Below are positions 55,442-64,000 of a stretch of 64,000 nt of DNA, piece after piece. Within the stretch, counting starts at the first letter, position 1, and each line of letters starts with the position of its first letter. The stretch is from Anoplolepis gracilipes (lineage: Eukaryota > Arthropoda > Insecta > Hymenoptera > Formicidae): NCBI RefSeq assembly GCF_047496725.1, contig NC_132981.1, positions 1,570,001 to 1,634,000 on the forward strand, written 5' to 3'. The position numbers were made by a program, and so were the translations under genes. The notes under the pieces are model-generated. The model made no database searches. It was not told where the DNA came from and was given only the letters and a program-made list of their open reading frames with translations.

Positions 55442-57825
55442 ACTTAATATATATTTTAATATATGTTTTAATTCAATAGCGATCCACATAAAAAAAAAAA
55501 AACGTTAGAAAAAAATATTACGGCTTGCAAGTAGAATCGGAATCAAAATTGACTGCGATGAAATCCATGCAGTGCGAGTTGCTCTTTCAATTGTACATTT
55601 TTACAAACGCTTAAACAAGCGAAATTGAAAAATGTCCACAGCATCAAATTGATCGTCTATCGATCAGAATTTGTAGTTTCGCACGAGTGTACGGAGTATT
55701 GTTTATAAAAGTGTTTTCCGAAATGTCATTGCGAGTCGAGAAGCATCATAAAAATTGTTCAGAGCAAAAGGTAACATATGTTGGGTGATATTTCAGAATT
55801 TTGTGTCAGATAACGATTGCAAGTTGTAAGATTATTGTATTCAATTTTATCTCTTGTTTTTAAAATCACAGAATTTATATCTTAATAATCACGTTATCGG
55901 TTTTTTTTTCTCCATTTATTACGAGAATTATAATAATGCTGCTTATAATGTTGTACATAAGCCATAAACATACCAGCCTGACATGGCATTTGATTTTGTC
56001 ATATTGACATAGTAACATGTTGTAACATGATAGCAGATTGTGCAATAAATATCCGTGCACGCATATCTATTTGTTTCCAGTTTGATTGAAACTTGAAACG
56101 AGAATATGTGAATTTCGGGGTAATTAATCGCATCCGCATCCAATAATTCTTTTCTTTTTCAAAACAAGTGACTTAAGAAAATACTTTCAATAGTTTCAAA
56201 ATAATTTCCTCTCGCCATCTGTATGATTTTTAAATTTGTACCATTGATTATCTTGATTAAGGCTATAAATTAGAAATTAATTTGAAGCTTATACGAAATT
56301 AAGTGAGGCAATCATAACTCTATATTTTAATTTGATCGATTTAAAAGGACTCGTCTATCAGAGTTCCTACGGTAATTTATGAATGTCATTTATCGTCGGG
56401 CGGCTGTTGTATACTCGTTTATACTAATTACGATTAATTCACGTGTCGGACATCGTTTTTGTACCGTGCATTTGCAACGGCGATTAATTATCCCCGTCGT
56501 TGCCGCGTGAATTTTCCCACCGACTGGAGCTTACATTATGTGCCAGATCCCCGATCGATGGATATTTTTTTTTTTTTTTTTTTTTTTGCAAACCTCGGAC
56601 GAAAAGCGATCAATTATCTCCCAATGCGCGAGACCGCCGATGATGAAATTTTCGCGTCAACGTCTGTCTGCGAAATTTCAGTCTATTCTCTTCTCGCAGA
56701 TACTCTCGTTGACACTTACTTCGAAGCGCACGTGCTTTTCCGTACGTTTCATTTTCGGAGACCTCCTCATTTCTGGAAATTAATTTGATCGTTAATTTGA
56801 TTTTAATTAAATTACATAATTACGTATTATGATAATTGGATAGAGGAATGAGAATTACAATATTAAGTACCTACCAAATGCAAAAGTTATCTTGTATTTA
56901 ATTTTGAGATAAAATTCAATTACACGTCAAAGCTGCGCCCTTGGATATTATTGGTTTAATTTTGAAATATTATTAGTCGATTGATGGTAATTTCCATTTT
57001 AGAATGTTAATTCTACATCCATTTTATTCGGAAAAAAACCGGAAAATGACATAGATAAAGGAGAAAGGATAGCCAGCTCGAGCAGTGCAAGAAACATACG
57101 TGGCAGGGAATTAATGTAAATAGTCATTGCATTCTAGAATTTAACGAATAACACGAGTAAGAAACTATTTGCAAGTCGATTAAAGACCGTCCGCCTTTGC
57201 GTCGACCACAACGTCGTGGTTTGGGAATTTAATTCCGACAGAGTTTGCGGAGTTGCTTGTACCGATATGTTTTATCGCTTTTATCTCGGTAACCAAGTTA
57301 GCGTTCCAGCTATTGGCTTCATGTGTTTCTTCCGAAAAAAAAAAGAAAACACATGGTTTAAAATAATTTGCTTAATTGGAGAATTTCGGGGATCTTGCGC
57401 ACGAAGATAAGAGAGAAAGAGTGGTCACACATCGTAAATATTCTACTATTTAGGCTGATGTCATCATGCGAGGCAATTATGTCGACGTTGCTGGAAAATT
57501 GCTGCTGTCCACGATCTTATTTCGCGATTAAGGGCTCGGTCTGCTCCAGTAGTATGAAAAATTTATGATGTTTAGGATTTCTTTTGAAGCATTAACAGGG
57601 TGTCTACTTCCCGAAAAACCGGGAATATTCAGCGATTTCTTTGGTATCTGGAAAAATCAGGAAAGTCTCATGGAATTTTATTGGGATTCAGGGAATTTTT
57701 TTGAAAATTCTTTTTCCGATAATTTTGCTTAATTTTTAATTATTAATTTTTAATTTATTAATTTTTATTATCATGGAATTTTATTGGGATGATTCAGAGA
57801 ATTTTTTCGAAAATTCTCCGTGCAG

Positions 57826-58045
57826 AGAAAAATTCACTTTGATGGGATTTCCATTTTTTGCAGGATTTTATTCAAAAGATTTAATTATAGAAATTATTTA
57901 TTTAAATAAAATAAAAATTTTTTTTATTAGGAATAATTGTTTCATCAATTTCTTTCACAGTTTCTTATTCATTATGATTATTTTATTATCAATTTTAATA
58001 CGAATATCTTTTCTGATAATTATTTTATATTTATAAAAGTTAATA
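57826..58045 (+). pseudogene. NUMT: fragment of mitochondrial ND5
   Basis: The frame reads FTLMGFPFFAGFYSKDLIIE, then IIYLNKIKIFF. GFPFFAGFYSKD is the signature of NADH dehydrogenase subunit 5 in insect mitochondria (usual form GFPFLAGFYSKD). Further on, the ND5-like sense (GIIVSSISFTVSYS) is in another frame, so there is a frameshift, and stop codons follow. It is a dead nuclear copy, and it has no reason to be expressed. Confidence 0.75.
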
Positions 58046-58079
58046 TTAAAATATTGACAATATATTTTTATTTATGGGG

Positions 58080-58270
58080 ATAATATACATATTAGGAGAA
58101 TATATATATTAGGAGAATATACATAAATATATATTAATATATATATTATTAATATATATATTAGGAGATATATATATTATTAATATATATATACATATAT
58201 ATATAGATATACATATTATTAATATATATATTAGGAGAATATACATAAATATATATTAATTACTATTATA
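58080..58270. repeat. Irregular tandem repeat ATTAGGAGAATATA / TATATTATTAATA
   Basis: ATTAGGAGAATATA-like units recur about four times, separated by AT runs. They follow the ND5-like stretch directly. Confidence 0.7.
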
Positions 58271-60154
58271 TTATTTCGTCGCGAATATATATACAAAAAT
58301 ACCTGGAAAATCAGGGAATTTCCAAGGAATTTTTTTACAAGATTTGAGTAGATACCCTGATATTAAAAATATTGATTTTTTTGGTGTTTTACATATGTTT
58401 TTTATCGATGTTTAAACAGTATGTCAGTATTTTTAAATCTTACAATTAGATATTAGCTTTTTTTTGTTTAATACGAGTTGCGTATTAAAAAAAAGAATTT
58501 AAAAATATTAATATTTCATATATATTTTATATATATTCATATTTTCAAAAAATTTCAGTAAAATTGAAACATTTAATTCTAAAATGACATTACTTTGTTA
58601 TTTTTCAATTTTTTATAAGTGAAATTAGATTCAGTAATTAGATTCAATAATTCATAAATATCCTATAGAACTAGATTGAATTTATCATTTCAGTTAGTCA
58701 TTTCAGAATTTAATTATTTGAAGAGTAAGATATATTCCTAAAATATATTTTACTCTTCATATAATTGAATTCTGAAATGACTAACTGAAATGATAAACTT
58801 AATCTAGTTCTGTAGAATATTTATGGATTATTGAATCTAATTTTATTAGAGAAAAATTGCTAAAGTTAATTTATTTCTTGAAAATAAAAAAATATTAAAT
58901 TTTAACTTTTTAAATTTTAATTAGATTTAGCATCTTAAAAATAAATATATTCTGTTCTTCATGTAATTGTCTGAATTAAATTCGATCTAATTCTATAGGA
59001 TATTTATATGGGATGTTACATATAATTTTATTAGAGAAAATTAAAAAATAACAAAGTAATATCGTTTTAAAATTCAATAGTTTATAATTTTGTTAAAATT
59101 TATTTATTTCTTGAGGGTCAAAGAAAAGTATTAATTTTTTAAATTCTATTTGAGTTAATATCTCAAAAAAAGTGCTCTCTTTTATTTAAAAAAAAATTTA
59201 AGTTATTTAATATATTAGTTTTCAAGATATCCGTTTATATCAACTTTGAAAACAGTTAAAAGTTAAACAGTTTATATTTAAATATTTAACATTTATTTGT
59301 CAATAAAATAAAAAAAAATATTCATTGTATTTATTAGGCATCATATTTTTAGAAAATTTAAAAAATCGACCTTTTTAACTCTTTGAGTGGACTTTAAAAT
59401 TCGAGCCTGCTGTCCATCGGTCAGGAGGTCAGCATTTTCGTGAGAGGAAAAGTTTGTCGCATGTTTTACACAGCGGTTAGAGTTAGTAGGCCGTTCGGGT
59501 TCGGTATCGTGCGTTATCTCCGGTAGGGAAAATCGTGTCGACAACGGGCTGGAGGGTTGTGCAATCCACCCTTTTGTCGTGCGTCGACCGCATCGTTACG
59601 CTCGTCAATGCGAGAGAGCGTTCGGAAAACAGGGTGTTGTGAAAGGACGAGGAGCAGCAGAGGAGGATAAAAGCGTGGGACGTGGGCCCGAAATTCTCTC
59701 TGTCTCTCGCAGCTCTCGGAGCGTAAAATGTCACGTGGTCTGGCGACCCCTGGCAATCTTCCGAACTGATTTAGCTGTTTCATTTCAGCCTCATAAACGT
59801 CAAGTCGAGACAGAGAGAGAGAGAGAGAGATAGAGAGGCGATCTGTTCAAATGTGAACCGATAGGTATGGCCGCGAAAATTTTCGCGACAATATAATGCA
59901 ACGTTTGTGCTTTTTCCGTGTATCGATTAGTTGGAATTTAAAACCTCAGGAGAGAGAATGAGAGGGAGGGACAAGGCGGTATGTGACCTGGCGCGGTGCC
60001 ATCGGATAACGTACGAAATTTTTTGCGATGTGCGACGGCAGGCGTGTAAATGATTATTGGAAAAGTTAGGAGAAAATGCGAGACAGTGGAAAGCGGGACG
60101 ATCGCTAAAGATCGTGTAAAACTATCTTGAGGGATAAATATTCTAAATCTATGC

Positions 60155-60345
60155 ACTGTCAAAAATTGTACAGAAATATGTCTGAATTTTCAGATCTGGG
60201 TGTCTGAAAGCAATTTCAGACAATCTGTCTCCAGAATCATTTTTCTGAAAGTTCAGAAAAATGTCGGGAGAAATTCAGACACTCTTCTGACAATTTGGAC
60301 AGTGTTTCGGTAAGAAATCCCACAGTTATTTTTTTACAGTGTATT
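60155..60345. repeat. Dispersed TCTGAA repeat, copy 4, compact
   Basis: ACTGTCAAAAATTGTACAGA at the left and TTATTTTTTTACAGTG at the right give a rough inverted terminal repeat. It contains GTCTGAATTTTCAGATCTGG and GAAAGTTCAGAAAAATGTCG. About 190 bp, the clearest small copy. Confidence 0.6.
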
Positions 60346-60483
60346 TTGTGTAATTGAAAATTTAACGTTAATAATTTTTCCAACTTTAATCTCGGTCTCA
60401 AGTAGGCAAATCAATCAATCTATATATAAATAATACGTTTTATGCTCCAATTAAGTAGCATGAAAATCACAGAGGAAGCCGGT

Positions 60484-60524
<41 letters not shown>

Positions 60525-60900
60525 TAATGGAGATAATTAATTCTGACAGAATAGAGTGGAACTTGATTCATCCGAGTGACGATACGCCGTCGGCGACGTA
60601 CGCTCGGTTAAGCTAGTAATTATCCGGAATAATTGGGCGCGTTCGGAAGTTGGATAATTCCTACGGATGCACGGCGGATTTAGCGGGGAGGGGGGGGGGT
60701 GGACACTGTCGGGAACTTTCCGCGACGACATCCGGCTCAAGATCTGTCGTGGACCGGCTTCGCCCACGTAATATGTAACGCGATTTCACTCCTGGTGAAG
60801 AGAGGGCAGGGAGCGAGATGAACGCGCGCGAGATGAAGTGGATTCAGCTAGAAACCCTCAGAGCCCTTCGACCTTTTCTGTTTTCCACCTCGATGCCCGC

Positions 60901-60903
60901 GAA

Positions 60904-60995
<92 letters not shown>

Positions 60996-61113
60996 AGATT
61001 GATCAGCCGAAGCGTGAGAATCAGCTGTGGAAAAGTATCTTGCGGTGGAGAAAACGAGAGCGAAGGGGGTGGGGGAGGGGGAGGGGGAGGGGAGGGGGAG
61101 GGGAGGGGGGAGA
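60901..61113 (+). repeat. Polypurine tract: (GA)n then G-rich run
   Basis: A (GA) array of about 42 units (60904-60999) is followed after about 60 bases by a run of GGGGGA-type units (61063-61113). The second part has more than four G-runs of four or more in a row, enough for a G-quadruplex on the + strand. Confidence 0.9.
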
Positions 61114-61703
61114 AAACAGATTCGAGATATACGTCGCGTGGGCAATCGGCCTGTCATTTTGGCTTAAGGTCGTCGGCAAAATCGATGCGTCTGGCCGATG
61201 CAACGCGAGATTTGATGCAGCGTGAAAAGAGAGGAAGAAGTAAGTACGCACTCGCGTGCCTATAAACATTAATTTGCATCGATCGTTTTGCGGATACGAG
61301 AGCAATATACGAGAGAGAAAAGCCGATAGTCTCTAAAATTGATACCTCTTTGTTTTTATCACTGTAACTTTTAGGCGGTTTACATTTTAATAGATAAAGT
61401 TAGCTAATCTTTTTCTCTCTCTTTTTTTTTTTTTTTTCGATTATGCATATGATATAGTGGGCGTCGTGAGTTAAGTAAAATTTGAATATCCGCGAGGTGT
61501 CAAGGATTGAAAATGCATGAAACTCGCTGTTACGAATTTGCATATTTATCCGCAAGATATCGGATAATTCGAAAAATTAAATAAAGTATTAAATATTTTT
61601 CTCTCAGATATATCCTCGTATTTTGATAGATGATGTTATATGAATGACATCGAGCGCAAACGGCTTGTCATAAACTTGTCGTAGTTTAAAATTATATTAT
61701 TAC

Positions 61704-62620
61704 GGGCCAGTCTACTCTAGTTGTGTGAAAAATTGATAATTTTTTAAAATTCTTTTTGAAGAATATTAGAATTTAATCTATTTGACGTTTTTGACATGTG
61801 CTTTTATTAATGTTTCATCAGTCAGCATTTTTTAATTCTGGATATTTATCTTGTTTTCTTTTTTGTTCGATAGTTGCTCTTCCTGTGTAATTGTTTGAAA
61901 TAAAAAAACTCGGTCTAGTTTCATATGATATTTTTGGAATACTGTACTAACTTAAAAAGAAATTAATATTTAAAATTTTTCTGACTTTTAAAAGAATAAA
62001 ATAATTTTAGTAAAATTGAAATATTAAATATAATTTTAAAGTAACATTACTTTGTTATTTTTAAATTGCTTTTAAATAAAATTAGGTATTCCAAAATACT
62101 AAAATTTTGAAAATAATTATGTATTTCAAAAGATCAAAATAAAATTGCGCGAATTTCAAAAATATATTTTCTTTTTGTGTAATTGTCTGAAATGAATAAA
62201 TTTGATCTAAATAGTTTTATTCTGTAAGATATTTATATACTGAATCTAATTTTATTAGAGAGAATTGAAAAATAACAAAGTAATGTCATTTTAAAATTAG
62301 ATATTTTAATTTTGTTAAAATTTATTCTGATTTTTTTATTTTTTGAAGGTCAGAAAAATTATTAATTTTTTAAATTTTATTTATTATTAGATTCAGTATT
62401 CCTTGTGTAAAAATGTATAAGTGTCCTATTTCATTCAAAAACAAAAATTATTATTATTGCAATCTTATTTAAAATATCCGCGCACTTTCTATTCAAAGTT
62501 TTATATAACTTTGCCAATTTTTCAATAAAATTTAAAAGACGTTCTTTCGACATTATACTTCTTAGAAAATATAAATGAAAAAATCGATTTTTTAATCCTC
62601 TGAAGTAGACTGTATCATAA
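61704..62620. mobile_element. TTAA-type TIR element, copy e
   Basis: Left edge GGGCCAGTCTACTCTAGTTG; right edge near GAAGTAGACTG. The inside repeats GTGTAATTGTTTGAAATAAA and CTAGTTTCATATGATATTTT units. TTAA is not clear at either edge, so this copy is eroded. Confidence 0.55.
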
Positions 62621-63652
62621 ACAGATTAACCGATAGTAAAGCAAAAAATATTCGCCTCGGATATACTGGATCACTGTAGTGGTAGCAGGATATTTGTGAC
62701 GTAATCCACGAGGCGCTAGCTTATGCGGCGAAATTAATAATAAGGTAGATCTACTCTTCCCTTTTTTCCGAAACGCGGGATAAAACGCGCCTCATGAAGG
62801 ATTAATTTAATTGCGAAGGAGATCACGCGCGAGTTGTGTACGCTCTCGAAGTTTTATTGCCAGAATTATTGTCAGAGAAATGATGATATTGCCCCGAATT
62901 ATGGCTCGGTTATTCGAACCCCCGAATCTCTGGGCGAGTAATTTTAGCTCGGAGATAACCGCTGACTAAGCCATCGCGCAAGATTTTCTTTTTTTTCCCC
63001 CTCGAACTCGTATTATGGATATTTTATGAAAGCGCGATAATGATATTTGGACGACAAAAGTGTGCGTAATTCGCCGGTGGCGAATAAAATTGCAGATGAG
63101 GGGATGAGAATCCCCGGTTGCTACTTCGAGAGAGATTAATCGCGCGCACCCTCGAAACCGCGTTCGTCGCTTATAAAGATGAATGATATCGCACTTATTA
63201 CGGGAGCGTAATTGGCTTTCGGTGTAAAGTTCCATTGTAAAGTCCGATTGTTCCGTAGTACATAATTTTGAGCGATAATAATATTTGTAGATGGATTTTT
63301 CGAGAGAGATAGAGAGACCCGTCGACTTATAACACGGAAAATAAAAATCGCGTCGCAAATCCGGGGATTGAACTAAATTCGACCCATTTCTGTCAAAAAC
63401 TTTGCTCCGAATCAAAAGTGATGGAAAATGATGGAAATCTCGCACGCTAAGGGATGTGTGACGTCGCCTTGAATGGAAAACGGTGGCGGTGGCTCGTCTG
63501 CGTGACGTGAGAGAAAACAGGCTGCCGGGGAAAAGCCATACGGAAAATCTCCGATCCTGTGGAGTAATTTTCCTTAGACAAGATCACCCCATCCCGGATT
63601 GATACGCGTAATAAATCACGAGTTGGACCGAGGGGGCGGGGAGGGGAAAGGG

Positions 63653-63654
<2 letters not shown>

Positions 63655-63686
<32 letters not shown>
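63655..63686. repeat. Microsatellite (GA)n
   Basis: About 15 GA units after a GGGGCGGGGAGGGG-type run. Confidence 0.9.
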
Positions 63687-63690
<4 letters not shown>

Positions 63691-63850
63691 GGTCGAGATG
63701 CATCTCTCGTCCTTCTTCAGGGGTTAACATCTTTCTCGTCGAGCTGATTTGACAGTTCATCAAATCGCGAATTCTCTATCGTGTCAACTAGAGACATCGA
63801 ACAGATTGGACCGATCAAATTCCGATTATATACATTATGCAAAAAAATTA

Positions 63851-63906
63851 AAGGGCCACTTTTCATATAAAAAGGACCAATTTTCAAATAGTTGCAACTT
63901 CCTTAA
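63851..63906 (-). repeat. Inverse match to 38147-38206
   Basis: AAGGGCCACTTTTCATATAA, then AATTTTCAAATAGTTGCAAC, is the near-complement of the stretch at 38147-38206. Confidence 0.55.
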
Positions 63907-64000
63907 AATTAATCGAAATAAGATCAATAAAAAAGTATTTCAAAGGTTAAAGTCTTTCTAGTTTATATCAATTCTTTCCATTCGTTACAAAATTACATTT

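Larger units (their letters stand above)
57596..58359. mobile_element. TIR element with CAGGGTGTCTACT ends, copy 3, nested
   Basis: Starts CAGGGTGTCTACTTCCCG and ends GAGTAGATACCCTG. It is longer than copies 1 and 2 (764 against 397 and 575 bases). The extra length is an internal duplication (about 57670-57720 against 57774-57826), an ND5-like stretch, and AT repeats (about 58080-58270). Confidence 0.75.
57530..59392. mobile_element. TTAA-flanked TIR element, copy d, interrupted by another element
   Basis: Left edge TTAA, then GGGCTCGGTCTGCTCCAGTA; right edge CTTTGAGTGGACT then TTAA. Family sequence runs to about 57595, stops, and resumes at about 58360 (TTGATTTTTTTGGTGTTTTA, as in copies a to c). 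The break is filled by the element 57596-58359. A palindrome lies at about 58680-58800. Confidence 0.7.

Noticed and set aside
60818..61305. Arg-Glu-rich and Gly-rich frames up to 135 codons
   Set aside because: They are translations of the (GA)n and G-run tract.

Overview
The window is nuclear DNA from an animal, most likely an insect and probably a hymenopteran such as an ant. The genes have many short exons with GT/AG introns. The DNA is AT-rich, with CpG-rich islands at gene starts, long (CT)n and (GT)n microsatellites, many short inverted-repeat elements, and a short TTAGG-like tract. The order is inferred, not proven. No prokaryotic feature, CRISPR array or operon is present.

Layout from left to right. 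Positions 1-1382 hold the last three coding exons of a RalA-binding protein 1 (Rlip) gene on the + strand. Exportin-7 lies on the - strand (4959-14256, 15 coding exons counting a small first exon, about 1102 aa). It is divergent from NOP16 (14864-15672, +, 3 exons, 184 aa) across a CpG-rich promoter. FAHD2-like (16712-23499, -, 7 coding exons, 301 aa) and mitochondrial ribosomal protein L35 (24415-26080, -, 4 exons, 187 aa) follow. The mRpL35 start codon is only 115 bp from the start codon of MIC60/mitofilin (26196 onward, +), so two nuclear genes for mitochondrial proteins share one short divergent promoter. Mitofilin exons 1-10 end at 38633. Its conserved C-terminal domain was not found, so 38634-64000 is read as one intron of at least 25 kb, or as a break in the gene model.

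The introns and spacers are rich in inverted-repeat (MITE-like) elements. I see at least five families by terminal sequence. One is a TTAA-flanked, piggyBac-like family with internal tandem repeats of about 180-220 bp. One has CAGGGTGT ends, one TTACCCAGACAGCAC ends, one TTTCGAGATTCATGAATTT ends, and one CTGTAAAAA/TCTGAA ends. Several are nested in one another. The most unusual local structures are a long hairpin with a tRNA-like pol III unit in its loop (39939-40300), an ND5 fragment of mitochondrial origin inside a nested repeat (about 57826-58045), a 540-bp foldback (43956-44493), and inverted copies of nearly 0.9 kb about 2 kb apart (39025-42840).

The genes do not form one pathway. Three encode mitochondrial proteins or likely ones (mRpL35, MIC60, perhaps FAHD2). 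The others serve nuclear transport, ribosome assembly and Ral GTPase signalling. I see no convincing new protein system. The interest is in gene structure and in the layered repeats.
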